DNA from: Mercenaria mercenaria
Taxonomy: Eukaryota; Mollusca; Bivalvia; Venerida; Veneridae
Reading direction: 5' to 3'
DNA length: 64,000 bases
Assembly: GCF_021730395.1 (NCBI RefSeq)
Contig: NC_069366.1
Span: 64,671,001 to 64,735,000, forward strand
Positions 20,503 to 32,929 of the stretch are shown here, in pieces. Under the pieces are notes generated by a model, which was given only the letters and a program-made list of their open reading frames with translations, was not told the DNA's origin and did not search any database. The stretch's first letter is position 1. Each line of letters starts with the position of its first letter. The translations under genes and the position numbers were made by a program.

Positions 20503-22896
20503 GTTGAAGAGGCAAATCATAAATTTCCTCTAAGTTGCAACAGATAGCGCGAAATATCAGATTTCTATTTCTGATCACGTATAACGACTTTTGGGCACAA
20601 AACAGAGACTTATTTATAGCTTTTTGTGATTTTGGAAGATCAGTAAAATAATACGATGTAGCCGGTTTTGCTATGGTGTGCACTTGCCAAAGAAATTACT
20701 TAATGCAAACCGGATAATCTGACAAGTTCTCGTCTGAATTTTTAGTCCAAATTCTAAGTTCCCATCTCCATTGACCTGTATTTATAATTGACTGAAAATT
20801 TGTTAAAGATATTTTACATAAAAGAAATATTATAATCGAACTAATATATAGCAAACTTATTTTTAATTTCAATCGATCTGAAATCTACAGTATTGTATTT
20901 CCTTGTTCAATTTATTTTTCAGGTAAAAACGCAAGACTGCGACAGCGATGGGAATTCTCCTCTGGAATGTGGTATTTGCGAAAAGAAACCCCGTTCACGG
21001 TCTTTGATTCAACGCATTTGTCGTCACATGAAACAACAAACTACCAGGATATATGATTTGTTCATAAAAACTGTTTTTCGTAAAATATTAGTACAGGTAG
21101 TTTTGATAGAAAAAAAACACAACACATTTATATACAACAGTGATATAATAACATAATGACATAAATGTACGCTTTATGTTAGATCTACATTTCTAGATAA
21201 ATTGTACAAAAATATATCCCAGTCTTAAGATATGATTATGATGCAAAATGTTTTGAGCTCATTAGAAGTTATAATAGTTGTTTATCCACCTGCACAATCT
21301 TGTGTCGATATAACATGATCATAATACGAAACAATATTGGTGATAAGATACATGTAAAATACCCCTTTACGGACATGCGGCATAGTTCATATTTTGTTTC
21401 TGAAACATAAATAGTCGTCTTTGAATATCTTATAAGTCATACTACTGTGTATCAAAACAATAAATAATTCAATACTAACACTAAAACACATGGACGATGT
21501 ACAATGAGAGTAAAACTGAAATAAAATGTTTAACTCATCTATGTTACAGTGTAACATCTGCTGAAACATGAATGTAATTCTAATCATTTTGTCACGTGCT
21601 TAATTTTGTCGTTTAAAGTTTCTGGTTGGAAAATTGAATGGTTTTAAACAGAAAGACATACTACAAACAACTTCGGAAAAGTCAAAATCCAAGTTGCACG
21701 GTATCCAAAAAGATGTAATCTTGGACACAAGCAATTTTATTAAGGCAAAATTGAAAACAGTAGATTTGGCATTTAAATTTGTGGTGGCAATCAACAGAAA
21801 ACATCATAATTATGTTTGTTTATTTTCAGAGAAGACGGATTTAATCGCAGCCGAACATTTTCTTGTTATAGTTTATCAATTTCAATCCACTGTATACAGC
21901 GTAACTGTTGCGCTGTATTTTAATTTATGAGTTCGCTCAAAATATAGTCTTAGTGGACTCATCAACTCTGTAAAGTGACTTAACTGGCCGAACACCCCTT
22001 GGTATATCATTCAATTTTCTTAATGTTCTATACTTAGGTATGCTTTCTTTCCCTCGGTTAAACTCGTGATCTCTGCAATAAAAAGTATCACTGGTAATTT
22101 GTGTAATATATTGCAATGTAAGTGCAAAATTAACAATATACAATATAAAGAATGGAAAATTCAACATTATACACTGTTTCACTTGACGCTTTTGTTTTGT
22201 TTCTAACAAGATAAATTTTGCAAGTAAACGGCATTTATGTTGGTCCTTGTCATTCATTTCTGTAGCAATACTTATATGTCTTCTGTATTATGGCACTGCA
22301 ATTAATTTACTTTTCATTACTGGTTGGTAACCAACATTGCTTGTGTATACTATAATATTACGCAAAAATGTATCTGACTTCAGGTTGCTAAAATTGTTGG
22401 TTCAGAAAAGGAATAGAAAATAAGAATAGGCTTACGAAATTTCATAAATTGTCTTTGATACCAGTAACACTTACCTAACGGTCATTTCTGATATACGTGT
22501 TAGCGTAGTTTGTTCAACTAATGAAGATTCATGTTCATGCTCTCGGGTCATAATAGCGTCTGTTGATCATAGCATTTAGACCTGAAAAAATCTGAAAGAA
22601 AACAACTGCAGGTTAAAGTCGTCACCTGTATAGTGTGTATAGATGGACAAGATCCAAAAGACAAAATGCTTCTATACACAATAGTCTCCGAAAGTTTGTT
22701 TTCTGCTTGCAATCTAGACAGCTGAATCTATAAACAGGGAAGATGTTAAAATTATGTATGAACACTAACCCTAATCCTACCAGGTTTCATGAAAACATGA
22801 TAAGGTTTTTTTTTATCAACAGTTATATTAAAACATCAAAGGGCTATTTGATGCTATAAAAATGTACGACCCTAAACAGAAAAGAAATGTACACGA

Positions 22897-23433
22897 GTTG
22901 CACAACAAACATTCTCTGATACAAATGTAGTTGGACACTACTTTTTCAGAAAAAGTTTGCAACAGAAATTGCTTGAAGTACAAGTTTGCAACAAAAAAGA
23001 GCTTGAACAAGATTTATTTGGGTATAGCACTATCCCAAAAACATGCAGAGCCAAACGTTTACAGAATTCTTCACAATTAGTTGTTTTGTCTCGTTTAAGG
23101 GTCCAAAAACAGGCTAATTTAATCATTAGAGTGTTAAAAACGGCAAGAAACGACACAATTCAAATTTCAAAACATAGACATGACCATTTTATAACTTCAA
23201 TAACTTCGAGAATTTAAAATCTACAACCCTGAAACGCAAAACCGAGTGTGACGTAGACATAGAACTGATGCATGCACATATTCATAGAGTTCAAAGTACC
23301 GTAGAAACCCACTTACCTGACAAAAAAGCAAGCGAACACGCGATGATTTCAGAAAATATCCGCAATTTTGTAAGTTTGCGACCGTTTCGCTCGCTTGAAC
23401 CAGGTGTGCATCCACTTCACGTCCTGCCCCTTG
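22897..23433 (-). repeat. Right inverted terminal repeat arm
   Basis: Inverted copy of the left arm. It differs by scattered substitutions and a short indel near the inner border (about 22930), consistent with moderate age. Ends CCTGCCCCTTG immediately before the TTAGC duplication. Confidence 0.8.
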
Positions 23434-24160
23434 TTAGCGTAACGACAGAAAAACACCGTTTTCTTTTTTACATTTGACGCTTTGAAATAAACTGAGCGTT
23501 TACATGTTCTTAAAATCATGTTACTGTTGTTTTATATAAACGACAAGAATTTGAAGAAAACAAATCTTTTTTATTTCATTTCTGATTTTTCATATTTTTA
23601 CACTAAAATATTTTCCGAGCTTATAAGTTTATAAATTGTTCCTAAGTATCATAATGCACATCATGTATGTCAGCAAGTACAAATATTTTTTAAACAACAT
23701 GATTTTTATATGTACAGTGTTTTCGTAGATCAAATGACAGGATCATTATGATTCTGAACATATCTTTCAACAATTCAAGTTTCTCAAGTATTTTCAAAAT
23801 TTTATGATGGTCATCTTCGGAAATATCTGACAATACGTGCGTTCTGGAGAGGTTTCAATTATAAAGAGTACGGACAATGAAGGCACGGACGCAAAATGTT
23901 CTTTGATTTATTTGTATTTTAGCGGTCTCACAGTATTTGCCCTTAGTAACATTTGTTCCGGACTTCCAGCTAGCTCCTCAAGCGTCTGTTTCGTCATTTT
24001 CTAACACGCAGGATCCGGTCTTCTTGGAATTCTGGCAGTTCATGAACTTAATATACTTATTAAAATTATCTGCATAAGTTGCATTTATGTGATTTCTTGT
24101 TAAAGTAAAGTGATGTCGAGAGAGTTCTGCCCTTTCGTAAATAACGTTTGTTTATTTGTT

Positions 24161-24893
24161 AAGGTATTAGACCCGTAATGGAGTACTTCCTTTTTGAAGA
24201 GTATTCAATTCCTACAATAAACCTACTTTTCTAGTAAGTTTTTACTTCTTTTAAGACTTATTATTGATTTATTGTACAAAGTGAAAAATTTTCATTTGAT
24301 AGGCGCTTTTTCGCTGTTCAAAGTGAATTTACATCTGAAACAGAAGGGATAGAGTTAGACATCTTTTAAAATACCGAGTTACATGCGGTAAAAGTTCTCT
24401 ATTTTGCCTTCATTCTTTAGATTACATATTGTGGAAGAAATGTAGTTAGGTTTTACTTCTGCCCCAAGGTTAGTTTTAAATGAAGTGAGCAAACTTCAAA
24501 ACAGAACCGCAGGATTCGACCTTAATTTTTCGATTTTGGAGTTAGAATTCTGTCTCATTAAATCTGTTTACATGAGGCACCCTGGAAAAAAAAGGATATT
24601 GACAGTTTCATTTTGTGTTTTATAATTGTTTACCAATAGGTTGATGTTTCTTTTATCAGAATTAATGGTATAATGAATTCTCTGCAAACGTTTTGGACAG
24701 TGGCCATCTCTGAAATTTGTCCCTACTTGTGCTTGCGGAAATACCATAAGTTATACAAAACTTATGGAAAAAAAACGGCACGGTAAAAGTTGTTAAAAAT
24801 TGCAACATAGTGCGAAACACGGCCAACTTTAAGAAGATACCAAGCAAATGCCATTTTTTAAACATTACTATAAGGGGTCCAATACCTTCGTCT
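24161..24893. mobile_element. Probable diverged TIR element (AAGGTATTRGACCC ends)
   Basis: AAGGTATTAGACCCGTAATG at the left and, inverted, AAGGTATTGGACCCCTTATA at the right give ~14 bp of inverted ends. The interior has no convincing coding sequence. The flanks from 23439 to 25172 otherwise show nothing I can assign. Confidence 0.45.
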
Positions 24894-25176
24894 AGATCTT
24901 TCACCCAACCGTCGATTTCTGACTGTCACTGGGCGGGTACATCAGTATGAAAACAGAAAGTTTTATCGATAGATCTATTGTTTAGCTAAAAGATAAATTA
25001 GATGCACACTGACGGTCCCCTGCAATAGTAGTACAGGTATATAATATTTCAGACTTCTGACCAGTGTCCAATTTCTTTTATCATTTTACCAGGTCTCATT
25101 GACTTGCATTTGCCTTCGCAGTAAGAATGGTCTCCTTAGCAATCAACAACTCCGGCGTGTGATATACAATAAAATT

Positions 25177-25386
25177 AAGCCGTGCCATGAGAAAACCAAC
25201 ATAGTGGTTTTGCGACCAGCATGGATCCAGACCAGCCTGCGCATCTGTTCGCTTTCAAAGCCTATAGCAATTAGAGAAGCCGTTAGCGAACAGCATGGAT
25301 CCTGACCAGACTGCGCGGATTCGCAGGCTGGTCTGGATCCATGCTGGTCGCAAAGCCAGTATGTTCGTTTTCTCATGACACGGCTC
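25177..25386. mobile_element. Palindromic MITE (AGCCGTGCCATGAGAAAACC ends), copy 1
   Basis: About 210 bp, largely palindromic. The ends (AAGCCGTGCCATGAG and CTCATGACACGGCTC) are inverted, with an inner GACCAGCATGGATCCAGACC block also inverted. AATT flanks it on both sides (25173-25176, 25387-25390). Copies 2 and 3 are at 50645-50844 and 56004-56238, each with a 4-bp AAAT duplication. Confidence 0.8.
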
Positions 25387-26069
25387 AATTATTGTCCTAG
25401 ACAATTTCCCAGCTTCATCACAAATTCGTTTTGATTTTCGCCATTTTGGTACCGTAAAGTAACCTGAATCAGTGGGGCACCAGAATCGGATTATTTTGTT
25501 TCAGCATGCGCCTTGATTTAAGAATAAGTCGTATGACATAATAAGTTTTTGCACTGGTTGTGTAAACTTACTAACTACATTACAGCTGTCAAACTTGGCA
25601 AAATGTGTCTTAAATAAAAGAAAAAGTGATGATGATTTAAATTACCCATGTGTTATTTTTCACGAATTTCGTATTACTTTTTTATTCCTGGTACAAAATC
25701 TCCTCCACTTTTCACATTTTAAACCAACTGAAACGATGATTTGTAGGATGCAGTTTTCAACATCTACCAAAATCATAAATATATAGTAAATTATTAGCAT
25801 ACTGGGTATTGCCTAAATTTCATCTTCTTCTATATTTTCCTTGTAAAAAGTACTGTTTTACCTCCTTTTGATGTAAATGAATCTTGTTTTTCTGCCAGAA
25901 ATGGGAAGATTGCAGTTAAATAACTGCATCTCATTATATTCACTCAATTGGGAATATTACCACAAAGGATATCATCTGCACCTTATTCTTCTGCGTGCAA
26001 ATGACGGTAAGACTGCACGGCGGTTTTCACTGCCAGTGCTGTTATTTGTGATAAGATTGTGCTTAAAAA

Positions 26070-26270
26070 ATGGATATAATGGATATGACAGTTCTTTGCA
26101 TCTGCGTGTGCTTTTATGTTGCTGTGTCTTTAGTGATTGAGTCACTTGCATCCAGTGAAAGTCCTGATAATTTTCTTCATAAATTTACATCAGACATTAC
26201 CTGTCGTTCACCTGTACAGTATACCAACACTAGAGATCAATTATTGGATAGTGGATCTACAAATATTTGA
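26070..26270 (+). CDS. Small open frame with signal-peptide-like start (uncertain)
   Basis: A 66-codon frame starts MDIMDM and runs into a hydrophobic stretch (VLCICVCFYVAVSLV) ending near SLASSES, like a secretory signal peptide. The rest (SPDNFLHKFTSDITCRSPVQ) has no family I know. There is no clear splice or polyadenylation context, so it may be chance. Neighbouring sequence 25391-26789 shows nothing else I can support. Confidence 0.2.
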   Translation: MDIMDMTVLCICVCFYVAVSLVIESLASSESPDNFLHKFTSDITCRSPVQYTNTRDQLLDSGSTNI

Positions 26271-26789
26271 TCTACAGTATCGAACAATCGCGGATTAGGA
26301 AAACTAGACCTTGCGGCATATAGGATTATACACTTACGCAATATAGCCTATAAAAAAGAAAACACACAGAAGTGGTAAAAGTAAAGTAATTCCCATACAA
26401 TATAGTGTGATTTTTAAAATTCGATATCCCCTAAGAAATGCAAGCAGTACAAAATTCGGCCGGGTATGATGTGTTAAGGATCACGGAATGGAACATATTT
26501 TGATAGTTTTTTTCTTCATCAGAGGCTGTGCTTATTTTTACATTATAGTATTCTGCAATAAAATGTGAGCAAATAAGCTTTATAGAAAAACAATATATAT
26601 TATGGGTATGAACAATCGGTTGTGGAATATCAAGTAAAGTCAAGTCAAAAACCTTTTATTTCACTCATTTCATGAAAACATGAATAAATGAGGTGAGATT
26701 TTAACAATATGTTGGAGGCTCATAAGAAAATAATAATACAGTTCAATTCTAACAAAATAAGATGAATTTTCACACAAACGCCTTTCATA

Positions 26790-27660
26790 GAACAGAACAG
26801 AACAGACATTTTATTATATCTAACTTGAACATTTACAGTTCATCGTTATATACAAATAAAATCATACATGCACGCAGTAATATAATAAATAATACCAAAT
26901 AATGACAATAAACTAATTCATATCTAGATTAAATATGCCAGTACAATATAATAATTAAATGACGCCCCCATTCGGGCATTGGAGAGTCACAAAATGTATA
27001 AGTACGTAGATGAAAAAACAAAATATCATTTATCTTATCTGTGACAATATTATTTTAATAAATTTGCACAGTTTTAAAAACTCTTTTTTGTTTCCAGTAT
27101 TTATAACTTGTTCCAATTTAAATACATTCGGATTTCTGAAGAAATATGGTTTGATAATTTTTTTTCGTTCATTGGAAAACAGGTTACACTCGAAAAGATA
27201 ATGAAACTCGTCTCCTAACTTATTTTCACAGTTGTTGCATGTTCTTTGGTTTAATGGTAATATTGTCCAATTTCCTGTTTCTACAGGTAACCTATGGCTT
27301 CTCGTGCGAAATTTTATGATAGAATGCAGTAAAGACTGGGGTGCTGGATAAATATTTTTCTAGACCAAACGAAATTTTGAATTATCTATAGAATGTGCTA
27401 TTGTTAGAATTTTCAATTAACGAGTACCATGCATTTATAAATAAATCCTTTAGTTTGTATTTAACTGCCATTTTAAGCCATCTGCTATTTGTGAATGTTT
27501 GTTGATCCCATATATTATTAAAACCGCACTTAATTAAAATAGATTGAACGGCATACAGCCACGGACATTTTTTCTTAAAAGATTCATGTTTAAAATTTCT
27601 GCTATTGTCCGTAAGTATTGACCTGGCACTCATGAAAATACCGTATGTTTCTGTAAATTA
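26790..27660 (-). mobile_element. 5'-truncated LINE, C-terminal end with CCHC knuckle
   Basis: The minus strand encodes CGFNNIWDQQTFTNSRWLKM, then after a frame break CNNCENKLGDEFHYLFECNL, a C-x2-C...H...C knuckle usual at LINE ORF2 C termini, then KKIIKPYFFRNPNVFKLEQV. The 3' end is TTTTATTATA-type sequence followed by a (TGTTC)n tail (plus strand gaacagaacagaacag at ~26795). Truncated upstream of about 27660. Confidence 0.75.
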
Positions 27661-27727
27661 ATTTTCGGTTTCCGAACATAAATAGCGATATAACTATTAC
27701 ATATACAATTCTTAATTGATATATTGT

Positions 27728-27805
27728 CGCATGTGCAGGTAGCTGTGTGGACAAAGCGTTTATCTGCCAATATCAGGGTTGTGGGTTCGAGTCCTACGTC
27801 TGACC
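27728..27805 (+). mobile_element. tRNA-like SINE head
   Basis: GTAGCTGTGTGGACAAAGCG resembles an A box and GGGTTCGAGTCC is a perfect B box 40 bp later. The acceptor stem does not pair, so this is a SINE head and not a functional tRNA. A T-run follows. Confidence 0.5.
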
Positions 27806-28099
27806 ATATCTTTTTTTTGTCCCCAAATTTTATAAGCAGACTTACTACTTATTTGAGCAACGGTATCGTGATATTTATGGTTCATTTATTAACAGTAATC
27901 ATATTTACCCATTGTAAAAAAGTGGAATAAAATTGTTCAATCTGAGATAAAAGACAAATTACCTGTCACCAGCATTCCAGAAAAAAATACTACCAGACAA
28001 AACAATTAAAATTCATGAAATATGACACATAAAATAATGTAAAAATAAAGCTGGTATCTAAAACATTACAATACATTAAATTTCTTAAGAAATGATATA

Positions 28100-28165
28100 A
28101 GTGATTTCGTACCCCTGGTAACGTGCGTGGAAGTCAGACAGCTTACCTCTACGCCACCGTGTCAC
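28100..28165 (-). mobile_element. Degenerate tRNA-like SINE head (minus strand)
   Basis: On the minus strand GTGGCGTAGAGGTAAGC resembles an A box, and the B-box position reads GGGGTACGAAAT, a diverged match. Weak evidence. Confidence 0.3.
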
Positions 28166-28779
28166 TGGTTAACTCTATATATGTTACTTTAGTTATATAG
28201 AATATATCAGGATACAAATATTGTGTTAATTAACGAAAACACCCGAAAATGTTGGCGAAGATTAATGAGTGCCAGGTCAATACTTACGGACAATAATAGC
28301 ATACATATTTGTTGAAATTTTAATCTAAATAGAACGTGATAAAAACATTTCACTTTGTCGTTTAAGATATGGGTATTAGAAACTTAATCCTTTGACAATA
28401 GAAAAGAGAGTTATACCAGTTACAATGTTTTCTTAAGTTCAAAACAGAGTGACTTCAGAAGTACTTTCGCACGAGAGTTTCTTTGTAATAAGAAGAAGAA
28501 GAAGAAGAAGAAGATTTTATTCAAGACTTGAGCTGAAAGCTCCTCATCTAAACATACAATATATCAAATATATAAGGTCAAACTATACAACAAATAAGTA
28601 TCTACACATTCAAAAAATAAACATTCAAAACGAGAGTAACAGTTCATAAATTACAAAGCTTCAAAGCATTAATAAATATTCCATGTTCTATCATTTAAGA
28701 AATTGTCTCTAATTTTCAAGGCACAATGTATATAACATGCCAGTTTATTTAGCACTTATGCGTTAGTTGATGAGATCAG

Positions 28780-31700
28780 ATGTATAAATTTTTGCATACT
28801 ATGGTGCTGAAAATAATATTTAGCAATATAACGCTTTCTGATTGCTTTATATTTCGGACACACAATTATAAAATGATATTCGTCTTCTATGTCATTACTT
28901 CCACATACTTCACAAGTTCTTTCAGATCTGTCAATTCTATACCGACCATATCTACCTGTCTCAATACGAAGTCTATGAGCACAAAGCCTAAACTTTGTTA
29001 ATAATTGTCTATATAGTCAATTTTGCACAACACTTAAGTATTCCTCATAACCAAAATTTTCTTTAACATATTTATACACAAATAGAACACTATTTTGATT
29101 CACCCCATGTTTCCAGTTCTGTATAAAACTATCAACAAGACGCTGTTTAAAGTCAGAAATAAATACATTTACGGTAACATTATATGGATTATCCCATACA
29201 TAACCAAAACCGTTTGTAGTAAGCATATCTTTAACATTAGATAACCAGTTTATCTTGCCACTAAGCAGATCATTTTTTAACATAAAATACACATTTTGTA
29301 AAACAATGTTGTCAGTATTGATAAGTTTAAACCAATATTTAACTATACGAACAAATCTATTTATATACAATGGAAAGCGACCTAGTTCCCCATAAATTCC
29401 AACATTACTTGTAGAGATTTTTACATTCAACAACTTTTTGCAAAATTTTAAATGTATTCTTTCGATGTCTTTACATTTAGTATATCCCCACACTTCTGAG
29501 GAATAATTTAAAATAGATGTTACAAAAGAATCAAATAGGCTACACATCGTCTTAGGTGTAAAATTAAATTCTCTAGTATTACAGAATAAAGTGTTCATAG
29601 CTTTCAACGATTTCCCAACAAGCATCTGCATATTTGAGTTAAAATTACCATAAGAATCAAATACCACACCTAAATAATTAAAACTGTCAACTATTTCGAG
29701 TTTTTACCATCATATGACCACACTTCATTATTACGAACTCTTCCACGACGTCTGAAAACCATCACTTTTGTTTTATCCGTATTCACTTGTAAACCCCAAC
29801 GGTTACAATATATACACAAGTCATTAAGGCTTTGTTGTAAATCATCAACATCATTTGAGAAAAGAACCATATCATCTGCGTAAAGAAACATTATAAGAGT
29901 AACATCATCAAAATTTAAACCACTTCCGGGTCTAGACCCAATATATAGTTCCAAGTCTTCTATAAACATAGACCATAGTAACGGTGAACAAATCTCGCCC
30001 TGCTTTAAGCCTACAATTGTTTCCATAAAATCTGAGTATTTATTACAATGTCTTACTCGACAACGGACATGTTCATACATAGATCTAACTATTTGCAACA
30101 TTTTCCCACTAATTCCTAGTTTGTACATTTTAAACCATAATGCATTTCGGTAGACACTGTCAAAACACTTTTTCATATCTATAAAGGTTGCGTACAAACG
30201 TTTGCCATTACTTAAGGAATTTTGAATTAAACCGAACAGGCTAAAGATGGCATCAGTTGTTGAATATCCCTTTTTAAAACCAAATTGCGAATCAGATATT
30301 ATGTTATATTTAGAGCACCATTTTGACATTCTAGTATTTAATATGGATGTGAACACTTTTGCGATCACGCTCACTAACGTTATCCCTCTATAGTTATTCT
30401 TATCAGATTCGTCAACTTTCTTAAACACTGGGACTATTATTCCCTCCATCCATGATTTTGGAAAGTGGCCGCTTGAAAATATAATGTTAAATAGATCGAC
30501 AAGATGTGAAGCTAGAATATCTCCAGCCTCTAAAAAGTATTCATTTATAAGTTCATCCGTAGAGCCAGCCTTTCTACGCTTCAACGATTTAATTGCTTGT
30601 CGCACCTCATCCACAGTGATAACAACATCTAATTCATCGAATATTGGATCATCAGACAACAACTGTTCTCGACAAAAGTCTTCACTTTCATTGTCATATG
30701 TAATATTTATTTCTTCCGATAAATTCTTGAAATAATCGTAAAAATCATTTAAAGACACAGCGTCTCCTTAACGTTGTTTTCTTTTTGAAAAATATTTCCA
30801 AAAGTCACAAGGCTTTTTTGATTTTAAACTTTCTATCTCTTTCATTTTTCTAATTTTGTACTTTTTACGTTTACTGTTTATTAGTTTCTTATAGTCTCGC
30901 TTTTTTGTAAATAAATTTATCCTGTTTACGTGACTTTTATTTACATTGAAAATTCGCAAAGCTTCAATATATAAACGTTTAGCTTCATGGCATGACGCAT
31001 CAAACCATTCCGAACTTTTCCAGGGGCTCCTTGCAGTAAATTGTGGCATACGATTTCCTACATTCAGTTCTTTTCGGAAAATTGGCTTGGCAACATCATT
31101 AATTATTTGCACAAAATTCGAAACTAAATCATTCACTGCCACATTATCAAGAATAGCATGACTTACAAATAAACCATTGAAATCTGGCAATTTTGAAATT
31201 AAACCCCTTCTATATTCTAACACTTTCTAAGGATCCCACCTGATAGTTTCTATAGTACATTCTTGCACCTGAGCGCGCGCGCCGATCAAACACTGGTATA
31301 CTGAAGGTCAACAATGCATGATCAGAAAATATGTTAAAATCTGATATTTCAAAAGATCTTATAAATCTATAATCGGTCTGTTTACATAATAGGTAATCTA
31401 TAACGGAGTTACTGTTATAGCTGCAGTATGTGAATGAATGAGTGTTTATAAAACGCCCGTTACAAATAGTCAAATTAATTGCTTTACATAGATCAAGCAG
31501 TTGAATTCCGTGGGCATTATGATTAGTGTCCAAAGAAGAACGCTCCAGTGGGATGTCAGGAATGTAATCGCTACCGTCTATAACTGAATTCAGTCTATCA
31601 GACATATATAGTCAGGTTTTAAACCAACCCTACTGTTCATATCACCCGCGACCAAGACTACGCCTTTCTCCTGATACATACTTATATCATTTTCTAAAAT

Positions 31701-32103
31701 TTCGAAAAGATTTACGTTTGCAACATTATATGCTGGAGACTCACTGCCCCAAATATACGTAAAACATACGTAAAAATCATTTTCGGTATTGAAAAAGTCA
31801 CTATCTAACTTTAACCACAAGATAGTGTCATAGCAATTTTCAATAATTGTTATTCCTTGTGAAATGTTTCTTTTTATATATATAATTATGCCCCCACTGC
31901 ATCTACGCGCATTTCTATTTTGAAATTTTCTGTAAAAGTTATATGCTTCGTAACCCTCAAATTCTATTTCACTATCTTTATTACACCAAGATTCTAAAAG
32001 ACAAATAACATCGTACTTTGAAATTAACCGACAAAAGTCATCATCTTGCTTTTTCTGCGAAGTAAAGCCATTAACATTCCATACGGCGATTTTTATGTCA
32101 CTC
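28780..32103 (-). pseudogene. LINE ORF2: endonuclease, reverse transcriptase, CCHC (interrupted)
   Basis: Starts about DIKIAVWNVNGFTSQ (endonuclease motif I), then LLESWCNKDSE, VLVAGDMNSRVG and FSDHALLTF. RT motifs: NNYRGITLVSVIAKVF, QFGFKKGYSTTDAIF, FIDMKKCFDSVYRNALW, GLKQGEICSPLL and MFLYADDMVLF. The C-terminal part has YGELGRFPLYI and then CEVCGSN...EYHFIIVC. Interruptions: frame changes near 31600, 31215 and 29695, and in-frame stops at about 30768 and 29017. YADD and endonuclease residues are otherwise present. Confidence 0.85.
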
Positions 32104-32114
32104 CCGGGAATGTG

Positions 32115-32921
32115 CTACTCGGCATTGCCGTATTCACCGTCCGTATACACCTTACCGTCGATGATTAATTTATCATATCTGATGTACGCGGTTTTCTTAT
32201 CTTGCCTAGCTTTCTTCATTATCGGGACCAACCTATTTCTTTGTGCCACCACATCCGCCGGATACTGATCATGCATGAATAGACCAGTAGCTGCGCTATC
32301 AACATTGTTCTTAAACGATTTCACGAGCTGCTTCATGGTGAATTTTTCAAATGCCACAATTATTTTCTTGGGATTGCCTCTGGTGCTATAACCAATGCGA
32401 TGGGCTCTCTCAATGTTAAGTGATTTGATATCTTCATCAGGTATTTTGTAATCTTCTTTCAGACACTTAACAACTTTCATAAGTGTTTGTTCATTGGTCT
32501 CGTCTTGATCCTCTTTTATCCCGCCAATTATCAAATTATGTCTCATTGATCTTGCTTGCATATTTGATACCATGTCCTTAAGTTCCTTATTATCTTTCTG
32601 TAAATTTCTCAATTCCTGTTGCCTTTTTTCTAAGTTGAAATCATGGTCATCAACAGTTGCCTCTAACATGTCTATCTTTTCCCTGTTTCTAACGACGCGC
32701 TCATCGAGTTCAGACCAAAGTTTATTTATTTTCGAATCTAATTCCGACACTTTCCTTTCCACAAGTTCCAATTTATTCAACCTAGAGTTTACAGCGTCAA
32801 AACTGGACTTCATGAATTCCATTAATTCTTCATTTGTTACATGTTTTGATTGTTGAGGGACTTGATTATGAACCATTGTCTGCATATTCGGTAGCATATT
32901 CGGCGTATAAGACATGTCCAC
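32115..32921 (-). CDS. LINE ORF1 protein, coiled coil plus RNA-binding domain
   Basis: A 268-residue open frame. Residues ~30-125 are heptad-rich (LNKLELVERKVSELDSKINK, then REKIDMLEATVDDHDFNLEK), predicting a coiled coil. The second half (MRHNLIIGGIKEDQDETNEQ, then IERAHRIGYSTRGNPKKIIV) matches the RRM-like core of L1-type ORF1 proteins (transposase_22 family), with the known R-x-A-H-R-x-G signature. Such proteins trimerise and bind LINE RNA. Ends only ~12 bp before the endonuclease frame. The start is the first Met (MDMSYTPNM). Confidence 0.85.
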   Translation of the reverse strand: MDMSYTPNMLPNMQTMVHNQVPQQSKHVTNEELMEFMKSSFDAVNSRLNKLELVERKVSELDSKINKLWSELDERVVRNREKIDMLEATVDDHDFNLEKRQQELRNLQKDNKELKDMVSNMQARSMRHNLIIGGIKEDQDETNEQTLMKVVKCLKEDYKIPDEDIKSLNIERAHRIGYSTRGNPKKIIVAFEKFTMKQLVKSFKNNVDSAATGLFMHDQYPADVVAQRNRLVPIMKKARQDKKTAYIRYDKLIIDGKVYTDGEYGNAE

Positions 32922-32929
32922 GGTTGCAG

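Larger units (their letters stand above)
19975..23433. mobile_element. 3.46-kb DNA transposon with ~530-bp inverted terminal repeats
   Basis: Both ends begin CAAGGGGCAGGACGTGAAGT (inverted at the right). They are flanked by a 5-bp direct repeat TTAGC (19970-19974 and 23434-23438), a target duplication. The arms run about 19975-20502 and 22897-23433 and are highly similar with a few indels. The 2.4-kb interior has no recognisable transposase. It holds a possible exon near 20935 (reading ECGICEKKPRSRSLIQRICR after a TTTTTCAG acceptor-like site) and an open frame at 21634-21930 with no family I know. A 5-bp duplication with very long TIRs does not fit a family I can name with confidence. Likely non-autonomous. 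Confidence 0.8.
28489..32925 (-). mobile_element. Near full-length non-LTR retrotransposon (LINE)
   Basis: Minus-strand order: ORF1 (32921-32115), AP endonuclease (~32100-31240), reverse transcriptase (~30560-29760), C-terminal domain (29670-29020), CCHC knuckle (~28850). The 3' end reads TTGAATAAAATC then (TTC)n, seen on the plus strand as the AAG run at 28489-28514. ORF1 is intact while ORF2 is interrupted about five times, so it is a fairly young but inactive copy. Clade not assigned; the L1/transposase-22-like ORF1 hints at the L1/Tx1 side. The two fragments at 14-15.7 kb are related. Confidence 0.9.

Noticed and set aside
20191-20533. Mirror-image open frames in the two arms of the 3.46-kb transposon
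   Set aside because: They occur on both strands and both arms because the arms are inverted copies. They lack motifs and are not continued by exons.
27728-27805. A functional tRNA gene
   Set aside because: A and B boxes are good but the acceptor and anticodon stems do not pair. Same reasoning for 39205 and 50306, which continue into SINE bodies.
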